Below are positions 22,473-30,300 of a stretch of 64,000 nt of DNA, piece after piece; position 1 is the first letter of the stretch, and every line of letters begins with the position of its first letter. Source of the stretch: Gammaproteobacteria bacterium (lineage in GTDB: Bacteria > Pseudomonadota > Gammaproteobacteria > UBA5861); the NCBI GenBank assembly GCA_022360445.1, contig JAKSCV010000033.1, positions 1 through 64,000 of the forward strand, written 5' to 3'. Below the pieces are notes generated by a model. It was not told the DNA's origin. It worked only from the letters and a program-made list of their open reading frames with translations, and ran no database searches. Both the position numbers and the translations under genes were made by a program.

Positions 22473-23396
22473 CTATGCGCCAACAACTGGAATTTTATTT
22501 GATTCAGAGTCTTTCAGTTTTTCTGCAACGGATTGCTTAACCAAGGAGACGAGTTCTAAAATCGCACCCGGGCGAGTAAAGCTTTTGCGCCATGCCAGTA
22601 AAATTCTTCGTGAAGGACTAGGCTCAATTAGTTCGCAAGAAGTCAATAAATTATCCGCATAACTACCCATGTTGATAGCGTATTTTGGGAAAATACTGAT
22701 TCCTAAGTTAGATGCGACCATGTGCCGTATTGTCTCGAGAGAAGGGCTTTCGCTTTTTGTCCTCAGTGTAGGAAAAAATGACATAATTTGATCACGCAAA
22801 CAGTGATTTCGACTTAGCATTAACAGACTTTCTAGCCGTAACTCGGAAAATGGAATATGTTTTCTATTACCCCAAGGGTGGCCAATAGGTAGCACGAGTC
22901 GGAAAGGCTCGTCATAAAGAAGGGTCGTTTCAATACCGGGCTCTGAGAAAGGTTCGGAAACAATCACCGCATCCAATTCGCCTTTTTTCAGGCGGTTTTG
23001 GAGAACTAGTTTCGAGTTTTCTTCTGGGATGATGCGCAACCTGGATTGTGATCGGTGTGTTGTTAGAATTAATTTTGGCAGTAAATACTGTCCTATTGTT
23101 GTTAAAGCACCGAGCTTGATGGGGTCCGCGAGTTGGTCAATGCCTTCACTTGCGATCTGTTTAAGTAAATCAGACTCCTCCAGAATACGTTGGGCCTGCT
23201 CAATAATTCGCTTTCCGATTGCCGTGACGGTGACTTCGCTTTTACGGCGCTCGAATAAGGTAACATCCAGTTCTTCTTCGAGCTTTCTAACGGCCACGCT
23301 CAGAGTGGGTTGACTTACAAAACAGCTGCTTGCTGCACGTCCGAAGTGTCGCTCCCGTGCGACAGCGACAATATATTTAAATTCGGTTAATGTCAT
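22473..23396 (-). CDS. OxyR-like LysR regulator lacking Cys208
   Basis: LysR-type regulator of 307 residues. The N-terminal winged helix-turn-helix (residues 1-60: FGRAASSCFVSQPTLSVAV) and the effector domain closely resemble OxyR, the peroxide sensor. The sensing cysteine is conserved at the exact OxyR position (Cys199 in RNHCLRDQIMSFFPTL). The resolving cysteine Cys208 is replaced by Phe, so the classical Cys199-Cys208 disulfide cannot form. Other cysteines are Cys25 in the helix-turn-helix and one near the C terminus (LLTSCELIEPS), which might substitute. It may respond by a sulfenic acid or mixed disulfide. No catalase or peroxiredoxin gene is adjacent; the cold-shock gene lies upstream on the same strand. 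Confidence 0.85.
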   Translation of the reverse strand: MTLTEFKYIVAVARERHFGRAASSCFVSQPTLSVAVRKLEEELDVTLFERRKSEVTVTAIGKRIIEQAQRILEESDLLKQIASEGIDQLADPIKLGALTTIGQYLLPKLILTTHRSQSRLRIIPEENSKLVLQNRLKKGELDAVIVSEPFSEPGIETTLLYDEPFRLVLPIGHPWGNRKHIPFSELRLESLLMLSRNHCLRDQIMSFFPTLRTKSESPSLETIRHMVASNLGISIFPKYAINMGSYADNLLTSCELIEPSPSRRILLAWRKSFTRPGAILELVSLVKQSVAEKLKDSESNKIPVVGA

Positions 23397-23508
23397 TAGC
23401 CATCCACGCTAAATATCTGTATTTTAAAAATAAAACAGCCCTGTCCTTAAGGTTTCCGCACTTTTTAATAGTAATGCAGTTAAATACGGAGGTGAGCTTG
23501 ATTCCACA

Positions 23509-23529
23509 CTATACTTTTACCAAGTATAG
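23509..23529. promoter_or_regulatory. 8-bp inverted repeat between csp and the OxyR-like gene
   Basis: CTATACTT, a five-base spacer (TTACC), then AAGTATAG form a perfect inverted repeat in the 228-bp spacer between the cold-shock gene and the regulator, both transcribed leftward. It lies about 113 bp upstream of the regulator start. It could be a hairpin at the end of the csp transcript (no T-run follows) or an operator for the regulator. It does not match the spacing of the classical four-part OxyR site. Confidence 0.4.
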
Positions 23530-23624
23530 GTGACTATTGCCAGCAGATTGCTGAAATACATCAAACAAATATAGATAAGGCTATTGCGTGGGTAGAGTCA
23601 AGCGTTTGATCTTCTTGTTTAGGG

Positions 23625-23849
23625 CTAGCTAGGTTCAAGCTCTAGTACTTCTACTTCCGCGGCTTGCAGGCCTTTTTCCCCTTTAACAGGTACAAAAGTG
23701 ACTTGTTGACCTTTGTCCAGTTTTTTATAACCGTCGCCTGAAATCGATTTAAAGTGCACGAAAACATCTTCTTCACCCTCTTGCTGAATGAATCCGTACC
23801 CTTTTGCGCAATCAAACCACTTAACGACCCCGGTGAGCTTCTCTTGCAT
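23625..23849 (-). CDS. Cold-shock-domain RNA-binding protein
   Basis: 74-residue single cold-shock domain that binds single-stranded RNA or DNA as a chaperone. RNP1 is KGYGFIQQ and RNP2 is DVFVHFKSI, preceded by the canonical [11 protein letters not shown]. The start is ATG 23849, four codons inside the longest frame, because GGGAGGAG lies six bases upstream. It resembles CspA/CspD types. Its upstream leader contains two perfect hairpins (separate entries), typical of genes regulated after transcription. Confidence 0.95.
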   Translation of the reverse strand: MQEKLTGVVKWFDCAKGYGFIQQEGEEDVFVHFKSISGDGYKKLDKGQQVTFVPVKGEKGLQAAEVEVLELEPS

Positions 23850-23908
23850 ATCTCCTCCCAAATCTATTAGATCTAATGATTAATTTTACTTATAATTAAA
23901 AGATTTAT

Positions 23909-23972
23909 TTGCTATGAATATAGCAATAAAATGAGCGTTAGATCAAAATTTTCTGGTCATAACCTTATGACC
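23909..23972 (-). promoter_or_regulatory. csp leader with two perfect hairpins
   Basis: The AT-rich region upstream of the cold-shock gene holds two inverted repeats. TTGCTAT/ATAGCAA has a four-base loop (23909-23926), and GGTCATAA/TTATGACC has a two-base loop (23955-23972). A 12-bp palindrome, ATTAGATCTAAT, lies closer to the start. If transcribed they would be in the 5' leader, where cspA-family genes carry temperature-responsive structure. Alternatively they could be operators. Confidence 0.45.
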
Positions 23973-24020
23973 CGCTTCATGAGGGTATATGGCTCATCAA
24001 TAGCAGATAAAAATATGTGA

Positions 24021-24254
24021 TCAGGAAACGTTTCTACGGGCTTTTTTGCGAGCAACTTTATGCAAGTAAAGTTGATAGAGATAGTCGTTAGGCCGAAGCC
24101 GTTGGAGAATTCTAAACAAGCGTTCGGCTTTATCGTAATTTCGTTTACGGTAATGCAAGATTGCTTTTTGGTGGAGTGATAGATATTGCTTGATTTGAGG
24201 TGTAGCTTCTAACTTGTTGCACACAGGTTCAAGCAGTTTGACATGCTTTTTCTT
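24021..24254 (-). pseudogene. C-terminal part of the adenylate cyclase, after an in-frame TGA
   Basis: This reading frame continues directly and in phase from the upstream cyclase gene. After VIRVK comes TGA (24257-24255), then KKKHVKLLEPVCNKLEATP and a TPR-like helix-rich end (HYRKRNYDKAERLFRILQRL). Related cyclases usually have Gly after the Val-Lys, so a single GGA-to-TGA change explains the break. The 67-residue part starting at GTG 24224 is open but has no good ribosome-binding site. It is best read as the lost C terminus of one original 440-residue gene spanning 24021-25343. Confidence 0.75.
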
Positions 24255-25343
24255 TCATTTTACGCGAATAACATCTAAGTCACGGAAGAAAATGCCAGGG
24301 ATTAAAAGAGCCGTTTCTTTACTTAAAATAATGGGCACCTTATAGGTGCGTGTTTGAGACTCAAGTCTTTCTGCAGTATTGACGGTATCGCCGATAACGG
24401 TGTAGGCCATTCGGTACTTAGAACCAATGTTTCCGACGTTTGTTTCACCACTGCTCAAGCCGATACCTACGTGGATCTCAGGTTTTCCTTCAGCCTTAAA
24501 ACGCTCATTCATAGGAATGAGTTCACGTTGAATTTCCATGGCCGCTTCTAAGGCGGCGCTTGCGTGGTCTGGATTCGGCACGGGCGCTCCCCAAAAAGCC
24601 ATGATGCAATCACCCATGTATTTATCAATGGTTCCCTCGTATCGGATAATGATTTCACTGGCCATCGAAAAGAAGTCATTTAGCCATGTGGCAAGCTCAC
24701 GAGGAGAGAGGCTCTCGGATATTGTTGAAAAACCTTGAATGTCACAGAACATAACGGTCAATTCACGCGACTCACCTTTGAGATTCACTGCCTCTGGATT
24801 ATCTGAATAGAGTGAAACCAGTTCGGGAGGGATATATTGACAAAGCATATTTGTCATTTGTCTTCGGCCTTTATACTCAGCGTAAAAGCTGAGTAAGAAA
24901 TAACCGAAGAAAAGCAGTGCTAACGAAGTCAATCCTACTTTAAGAATCAGTTCACTGTTATTGGGAGGGGCATTGTATGCAAGCAAAAAGATAAAAATTG
25001 CGACAACAATAATTAAAAAAGACGCTTGAATGAGTCGTAAATAAGACAAGGCACCAGCAACTAAAAAGCAAGCCGCTTGGGCGACCAAAAAGGAGACGCT
25101 GTAGTTGTAAGAAGGAAAATTGTCTGGGGCGAGAAGCGGTGACAAGACAAGGGTGTCAAAATTGGCCAACACTTCCCAGGTCGAACTAAAGCTCACTGGA
25201 ACGTTGAGGTAAGTCAGGGGTATGGACAGAAAAAATACAATAAGCTGGATACTGAACAAAATAAAAACGATCTGCCGGCTAGCCTGGTTTTTCTTAAAGA
25301 TGGGGAAAAAGCCCGCTGATTTGTTTTTATCTTTATACCTCAT
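24255..25343 (-). CDS. Class III adenylate cyclase with membrane N terminus, truncated
   Basis: Makes cyclic AMP from ATP. The N-terminal 160 residues hold about five membrane segments (for example VFILFSIQLIVFFLSIPLTY). The catalytic domain follows: ELTVMFCDIQGFSTISESL with the first metal Asp, then TIDKYMGDCIMAFWGAP with the second metal Asp and a Lys typical of adenine recognition, and YTVIGDTVNTAERLE with the purine-contact Asp. The catalytic domain is complete, but the protein ends at an in-frame TGA at 24257-24255 where homologues continue. 362 residues as translated. The enzyme may still be active because all catalytic residues precede the stop. Confidence 0.88.
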   Translation of the reverse strand: MRYKDKNKSAGFFPIFKKNQASRQIVFILFSIQLIVFFLSIPLTYLNVPVSFSSTWEVLANFDTLVLSPLLAPDNFPSYNYSVSFLVAQAACFLVAGALSYLRLIQASFLIIVVAIFIFLLAYNAPPNNSELILKVGLTSLALLFFGYFLLSFYAEYKGRRQMTNMLCQYIPPELVSLYSDNPEAVNLKGESRELTVMFCDIQGFSTISESLSPRELATWLNDFFSMASEIIIRYEGTIDKYMGDCIMAFWGAPVPNPDHASAALEAAMEIQRELIPMNERFKAEGKPEIHVGIGLSSGETNVGNIGSKYRMAYTVIGDTVNTAERLESQTRTYKVPIILSKETALLIPGIFFRDLDVIRVK

Positions 25344-25534
25344 AGCGACCCAAACCGTTCATTATTGTATGTTCTTATCAAAGTATTACACTAAATCGGA
25401 CTTATGTAATTCCCTTATTTTCGGGATGGTCTGATTGTGCCCAATTTGGGTTTTTTTGTGTAGTTTAGTACATTGGGAAATATTACAAACGTATTATCGA
25501 CCATGATAACTGGATATTGAATGAGGCGTTAACC

Positions 25535-26254
25535 GTGAGTCAAAAAAAATCATTTGCAATTCATGCCCTTGAACTAGGCCCGATGGAGAACTTTATCCAC
25601 ATCGTTCACGACTTTGAAACAGGTTCAGCCGCTGTCGTTGATCCCGCATGGGATGTGCCGACTATTTTAGACTCTGTAGACAAACTTGAGGCTCGGGTGA
25701 CAGATATCCTACTCACGCATAGTCATCGAGATCATGTTAACGGTGTTGATGAGTTACGAGAAGCATCGGGTGCAAATTTACACATTCATGAGGCCGAATA
25801 TGCGTTCTGGGCACAGAAACCCGAGAATACTACTTTGCACCAAGACGGTGATCAAGTTCGAATAGGGGCAACAACATTTACATGGATTCACACCCCCGGT
25901 CACACACCTGGTTCATCATGTTTTTATTTTCCAGACCACCTAATTACGGGTGACACACTGTTTGTTTACGGTTGTGGGCGTTGCGACCTTCCCGGAGGGA
26001 GTCCTGAAAGCATGTTCAATGCGCTCGAGCGTTTAAAGGGTATGCCTAAAAAAACCATTATTCACCCTGGTCATAACTATTCAATACAAACAACATCGAC
26101 GATTGAAGAAGAAATCGTGGGTAATCCTTTTATGCACTGGGAAGACTTGGAAGCTTTTACCCGCTATCGCCTCGTCGAACATGAGCGAACCCGTCAGTCT
26201 CCCTATGGCCCTATAACCAAATCAGATCTTAAAGCCGCGGGATTAATGCAGTAG
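25535..26254 (+). CDS. MBL-fold hydrolase, glyoxalase II-like
   Basis: Metallo-hydrolase of about 239 residues with intact binuclear zinc ligands: LTHSHRDHVNG (HxHxDH), HTPGHTPGS, TGDTLF and IIHPGHNY. The stretch GCGRCDLPGGSPESMF resembles both glyoxalase II (S-D-lactoylglutathione hydrolysis) and persulfide-dioxygenase relatives, so substrate is not certain. The start is GTG 25535, chosen because GAGG lies eight bases upstream; an in-frame TTG at 25517 is possible. It is divergent from the cyclase gene and converges on the IMPase-fold gene 4 bp downstream. Confidence 0.85.
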   Translation: MSQKKSFAIHALELGPMENFIHIVHDFETGSAAVVDPAWDVPTILDSVDKLEARVTDILLTHSHRDHVNGVDELREASGANLHIHEAEYAFWAQKPENTTLHQDGDQVRIGATTFTWIHTPGHTPGSSCFYFPDHLITGDTLFVYGCGRCDLPGGSPESMFNALERLKGMPKKTIIHPGHNYSIQTTSTIEEEIVGNPFMHWEDLEAFTRYRLVEHERTRQSPYGPITKSDLKAAGLMQ

Positions 26255-26258
26255 CCTA

Positions 26259-27035
26259 TTAACTTAAGTGGGCTTTAGCTTCGTTGTAAAGTGCTTCGCA
26301 GGATGCGCCAAGAACACTGGTCGATTTTGTCGTTATAGGGCGTCCCTCAAGGTCAGTAAAAATACCTCCGGCTTCGGTGATAATGAGCGAAAGAGCTGCG
26401 ATATCCAAAATATTGACATCTGATTCAAGTACAAGATCTATTTTTCCGGCTGCGAGCAGATGGTAATGGAAAAAATCACCATACCCTCGGGTGCGGTGTG
26501 CTCTGGCAACCAGTTTTGAAAGGCCGGCCCATTGTGAAGTCTGCTGTGCCAAGCTGACAATATTGCCAAATGAGAGTGTTGCTTTTTCGAGGGGGAGGGC
26601 TTCACTGACATGGATAGGCTGATCATTCAAAAAAGCGCCCTGGCCGCGTTCAGCCCAAGCCATTTCCTCAAAAATTGGGGCATTTGATAGGCCTAAAATA
26701 ATTTCGCCGTGCCGCATGAGTGCGATTTGTGTCGAGAACAAGGGATACTGGCGAACAAAGCTCTTGGTTCCATCGATAGGGTCAATCAACCACGTAAATT
26801 CAGCATCAGGATTGCTTTGCCCCAACTCTTCACCCCAAAAACCATGGTCTGGAAAGTGCCCACTAATCACTTTGCGAATGGCCTCTTCTGTTTCAACATC
26901 CGCTTGGGTAACTGGTGTTAGGTCTTCTTTGATAGTAATGGCAAGATTGCTCAGGTAATACTTTTGGATAACATCTTGGGCAGCTAGTGCGGCATCAATA
27001 GCCGCCCTTAAAAAGTCACTTTTACTCATTTTCAT
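26259..27035 (-). CDS. Inositol-monophosphatase-fold phosphatase, probably histidinol-phosphatase
   Basis: 258-residue Mg-dependent phosphatase. Metal-binding motifs are GEELG and WLIDPIDGTKSFVRQYPLF, then the C-terminal LDIAALSLIITEAGG. The sequence resembles the histidinol-phosphatase (HisN) branch (KEDLTPVTQADVETEEAIRK), which dephosphorylates L-histidinol phosphate, but inositol- or nucleotide-phosphate substrates cannot be excluded. It differs from the CysQ-like gene at 20518. Single gene, converging with the MBL hydrolase. Confidence 0.82.
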   Translation of the reverse strand: MKMSKSDFLRAAIDAALAAQDVIQKYYLSNLAITIKEDLTPVTQADVETEEAIRKVISGHFPDHGFWGEELGQSNPDAEFTWLIDPIDGTKSFVRQYPLFSTQIALMRHGEIILGLSNAPIFEEMAWAERGQGAFLNDQPIHVSEALPLEKATLSFGNIVSLAQQTSQWAGLSKLVARAHRTRGYGDFFHYHLLAAGKIDLVLESDVNILDIAALSLIITEAGGIFTDLEGRPITTKSTSVLGASCEALYNEAKAHLS

Positions 27036-27215
27036 CTGAATCGTATTGGGAAGGCAGATAGTCTAACAAGTTGTCGATTAATAACCGAGCTGAACGAGAA
27101 TTAATGTGTGACAGAAGTGTATTAACGGTTTCATTAAGTATCAGTACATAATAGAAGCTGATTCAAACACGTGATCGCGTTACCATAGCGAAATACAATC
27201 TTTCCGGAGCTTACA

Positions 27216-27491
27216 ATGATTGATTCCCATCTGTTTGATACGATTGCCGAGTCATTAAACAAGTTAGCCCCGCCAGGGGCGGCTGAAATTAAAGAAGATT
27301 TTAAACGAAATATTCGCACCAATATTCAAACAGCCCTTGAGAAAATGGAGCTTGTAACTCGCGAAGAGTTTGATGTTCAGCAAGCACTCTTAACAAAAAT
27401 GCGTGAAAAACTCGCCGAGCTGGAGCGGCGCGTAGTCGAACTGGAATGTAAACTGGATGACTCAGAGCATGCATCAAACCACCCTGAGTAA
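27216..27491 (+). CDS. ubiK: Ubiquinone biosynthesis accessory factor UbiK
   Basis: 91-residue BMFP/YqiC-family protein, a trimeric coiled-coil accessory of the aerobic ubiquinone-synthesis complex (with UbiJ). The N terminus has SLNKLAPPGAAEIKEDFKRN; the C-terminal half is a coiled coil (KMREKLAELERRVVELECKL). The ATG at 27216 follows CGGAGC. It is 4 bp upstream of comM, an arrangement conserved in many gammaproteobacteria. Confidence 0.95.
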   Translation: MIDSHLFDTIAESLNKLAPPGAAEIKEDFKRNIRTNIQTALEKMELVTREEFDVQQALLTKMREKLAELERRVVELECKLDDSEHASNHPE

Positions 27492-27495
27492 CTGA

Positions 27496-29007
27496 ATGTC
27501 GCTCGCTGTCGTGCATACTCGGGCGTTGATTGGTATCCGCTCCGTACCGGTCCAGGTTGAAGTGCATTTGTCGGGAGGCTTACCATCCCTGTCGATTGTC
27601 GGATTACCTGAAGCGGCGGTCCGGGAAAGTAAAGATAGAGTCAGAGCCGCTATTCAAAACTCACAATTTGAGTTTCCTGCACGAAGAATTACCGTCAATT
27701 TAGCACCGGCGGACCTGCCTAAGGAAGGTGGGCGTTATGATTTACCCATTGCTCTGGGAATTCTCATTGCGTCAGGGCAACTCAAGACAGAGAAATTAGA
27801 GCAACTGGAATGTGTTGGTGAGCTGGCGTTAGGGGGCGCGCTTCGTCCTATTCATGGGATCTTGCCGACGGCCATTGGCACAGCCGAGAGTGGGCGGACG
27901 CTCGTCTTCCCGGCGGATAACTTTGCAGAAGCTTCATTGGCCGAGCCGTGCGCACTCTGCCCTTGTGAGCATCTCTTGTCGCTTTGCGAACATTTAGCCC
28001 GCCCGGAGGGCTTGCCGATAGCGCAGGGATCACATAATGAGCCGGCATCTTTTTCGTTTGCGACGGACTTCTGTGATGTTAAAGGCCAATATCAGGCCAA
28101 ACGCGCGCTTGAGGTCGCTGCTGCCGGATCGCATAACCTGCTTATGATTGGTCCACCAGGCACGGGAAAATCGATGCTGGCAACCCGACTGCCGACGATC
28201 ATGCCTCCGTTGACGAATGCTGAAGCCATCAGTACAGCCGCTGTACGTTCCATCAGCAGTGAAGCGTTTGATGTGGGGCAATGGCAAGCGCGTCCATTTC
28301 GTTCTCCACACCATACAGCCTCAGGTGTTGCCCTTGTCGGGGGCGGGAGTAATCCAAGGCCTGGAGAAATCTCACTGGCCAATAACGGTATTTTGTTTCT
28401 CGATGAACTGCCAGAATTCGATCGGCGTGTACTTGATGTTTTACGTGAACCGATGGAAACAGGAACAATCACCATTTCCCGTGCTGCCCGGCAGGCAGAG
28501 TTTCCTGCGCGGTTTCAACTTGTTGCGGCCATGAATCCTTGTCCTTGTGGTTACCATGGCGACTCTGAAACAGCTTGCCGGTGCTCACCGGACCAACGTC
28601 AGCGTTACCTGGGGAAAGTATCGGGCCCGCTTTTGGATCGAATTGATCTCCATGTCGAAGTCGGGCGCGTTGAACATGCTCAACTACAAAAGCCAGATGC
28701 CAACGCCGAGACGAGTACCACTGTGCGCACCCGGGTTATGGCGGCCCGTAAAATCCAGCTGGCCCGTGCGGGGAAATTAAATGCCCAGTTGAGCCCCAGT
28801 GAAATCGATTGCTTTTGCTCCCTCCAACCAGAAGAAAGCCGTTTACTGGAAAGTGCGGTAAAGCGCATAGGCCTCTCTGCCCGTGGTTACCACCGCATCT
28901 TAAAAACAGCCCGAACAATTGCAGATCTGGGCGGAAGTGATCCCATTTTATCGAGCCATCTTGGTGAGGCTATTGCGTATCGCTCACTTGATCGCGTGTT
29001 GCACTAA
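27496..29007 (+). CDS. comM: ComM/YifB-family AAA+ ATPase (DNA branch-migration helicase)
   Basis: 503-residue Mg-chelatase-like AAA+ ATPase; ComM promotes branch migration during natural transformation. The N-terminal part is the Lon-protease-like domain (VEVHLSGGLPSLSIVGLPEA). The AAA core has Walker A MIGPPGTGKSMLATRLP, Walker B GILFLDELPEF and AAMNPCPCGYHG with a zinc-binding Cys cluster (CRCSPDQRQRYLGKVSGPLL). The C-terminal domain ends with RGYHRILKTARTIADL. Its presence hints at transformation ability but many non-competent bacteria also have it. Confidence 0.95.
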   Translation: MSLAVVHTRALIGIRSVPVQVEVHLSGGLPSLSIVGLPEAAVRESKDRVRAAIQNSQFEFPARRITVNLAPADLPKEGGRYDLPIALGILIASGQLKTEKLEQLECVGELALGGALRPIHGILPTAIGTAESGRTLVFPADNFAEASLAEPCALCPCEHLLSLCEHLARPEGLPIAQGSHNEPASFSFATDFCDVKGQYQAKRALEVAAAGSHNLLMIGPPGTGKSMLATRLPTIMPPLTNAEAISTAAVRSISSEAFDVGQWQARPFRSPHHTASGVALVGGGSNPRPGEISLANNGILFLDELPEFDRRVLDVLREPMETGTITISRAARQAEFPARFQLVAAMNPCPCGYHGDSETACRCSPDQRQRYLGKVSGPLLDRIDLHVEVGRVEHAQLQKPDANAETSTTVRTRVMAARKIQLARAGKLNAQLSPSEIDCFCSLQPEESRLLESAVKRIGLSARGYHRILKTARTIADLGGSDPILSSHLGEAIAYRSLDRVLH

Positions 29008-29047
29008 AAACTCTAAATTCCCTCAGCGCGCCGCCGCTAGAGCGAAT

Positions 29048-29455
29048 ATGAAGAAAATAACACTATTATTGTTTACCCTATTCTTATTTTCACATCCCGC
29101 TTTGGCAAAAGATATGGATGGAGAGTTTGCAGTATTTGGGCCCGGCGGTGACAGTTGTCAGCAGTTTTTAACCGCACAAAAGTCGGGTGGCCATCCAGCA
29201 TACGCCTACCAGGAGTGGGCGTTAGGTTACCTCTCTGCATTCAACTTGATTGTAAAGAATACGTACAACATTATGGGTACCCGTTCGATGGATGAGGTCT
29301 TGGATTGGCTTCAGGACCACTGCCGCTACCAACCCAGCACACTGTTTGTTAATGCGATTGCGGCGTTAACAACGAGACTTTATCCGGAAAGAAGGAATAT
29401 GGCGCCGAATAAAAATACGGCAGAAAAGTGGAAACGTACTTTTGGCAGTGAATAG
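29048..29455 (+). CDS. Small secreted protein with two conserved cysteines
   Basis: 135 residues with a clear Sec signal peptide (MKKITLLLFTLFLFSHPALA, cut before KDMDG). The mature protein carries a recurring pattern in small exported proteins: GDSCQQFL, then YQEWALGYLSAFNL and WLQDHCRYQPSTLFVNA, ending in a TRLYPER-like stretch. The two cysteines probably form a disulfide, and the fold may resemble HdeA/HdeB-like acid chaperones, but this is uncertain. ATG 29048 is chosen because the signal peptide begins there, although the frame is open upstream within comM. It lies 40 bp after comM and converges with rlpA. Confidence 0.75.
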   Translation: MKKITLLLFTLFLFSHPALAKDMDGEFAVFGPGGDSCQQFLTAQKSGGHPAYAYQEWALGYLSAFNLIVKNTYNIMGTRSMDEVLDWLQDHCRYQPSTLFVNAIAALTTRLYPERRNMAPNKNTAEKWKRTFGSE

Positions 29456-29478
29456 CGATACCTGGGTATGACGCTGAT

Positions 29479-30294
29479 TTAGCTTTTTACAGGTCTTCTT
29501 TCTGTAATAGTGTGTGTATCGCCAATACCGGCTGCTGCCAGTTGCGACATAATTGACAGGGCTTTTTCCGGCTCAGGGAAAGGGCCTATTCTTACACGGT
29601 AGAGGTGTCCACCATTTTGGTGAGATGTGTAAATACGCGTATTTTTAACACCCAGAGACATCACTTTTTGTTGTAACCGCTGTGCATTTTCCTTGTTTTC
29701 AAAGGCCCCTAGTTGAATGTATACCTGTTCTTCATAAGTTTGATGAGAAGTGTGTTTTAGAGACTTTTCTGGCGAAAGTGCCCTGACTTCAACATATCCG
29801 GTACCTTTGGAAAAAATACCGAGTTTTGCCGCAGCTGCATAAGATAAATCAATTAAACGCTTTCCATGGAAAGGCCCGCGATCATTCACTTTTGCGACAA
29901 TTTTTTTGCCATTATTTAGATTCGTAATTTCAACGTAGGTGGGTAAGGGTAAGGACTTGTGGGCTGCCGTAATTTCGTACATGTTAAATGGTTCGCCACT
30001 GGATGTTCTTCGTCCATGAAATTTTGAACCATACCAAGATGCAATACCTCGCTCAACGTAGTTTTCACTACTATCCATAACATAGTAGCGTTTACCAAAA
30101 ACCACATAAGACTTTGGATTGCCATAAGCACTTCGTGGCTCAGGTTTAGGGATGGCATCTCGAATGGTGTTTGCGTTAATCGGCTTGCCCGGACCATCGC
30201 GCGGCTCGAGCACACGGGTCGGTGCACAGGCATTGATGCTAAGCAATATAGCAACTATTGAAAGGATCAGTAACCAAATGAGTTTAGGTTTCAT
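29479..30294 (-). CDS. rlpA: RlpA-family septal-ring lipoprotein with SPOR domain
   Basis: 271-residue lipoprotein. The signal peptide ends in a lipobox with Cys at about residue 23 (LSINAC). A double-psi beta-barrel follows (GIASWYGSKFHGRRTSSGE, then KVNDRGPFHGKRLIDLS), the lytic-transglycosylase domain of RlpA that cleaves naked glycan strands. A C-terminal SPOR domain (EEQVYIQLGAFENKENAQRL) targets denuded septal peptidoglycan. It is the last gene of the mrdA-rodA-mltB-rlpA set, 6 bp after mltB. Confidence 0.93.
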   Translation of the reverse strand: MKPKLIWLLILSIVAILLSINACAPTRVLEPRDGPGKPINANTIRDAIPKPEPRSAYGNPKSYVVFGKRYYVMDSSENYVERGIASWYGSKFHGRRTSSGEPFNMYEITAAHKSLPLPTYVEITNLNNGKKIVAKVNDRGPFHGKRLIDLSYAAAAKLGIFSKGTGYVEVRALSPEKSLKHTSHQTYEEQVYIQLGAFENKENAQRLQQKVMSLGVKNTRIYTSHQNGGHLYRVRIGPFPEPEKALSIMSQLAAAGIGDTHTITERRPVKS

Positions 30295-30300
30295 AACAAT

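Noticed and set aside
24255-24257. TGA read as an amino acid (recoded glycine or selenocysteine)
   Set aside because: Two broken genes have TGA at a conserved Gly, but many intact genes here (for example the MlaF-type ATPase and hemB) end properly at TGA, and no selenocysteine insertion hairpin is evident after the cyclase TGA. Ordinary nonsense mutation is simpler.
25439-25457. CCCAATTTGGG followed by a T-run as a terminator
   Set aside because: The loop would be only one base and the site lies between divergent genes.
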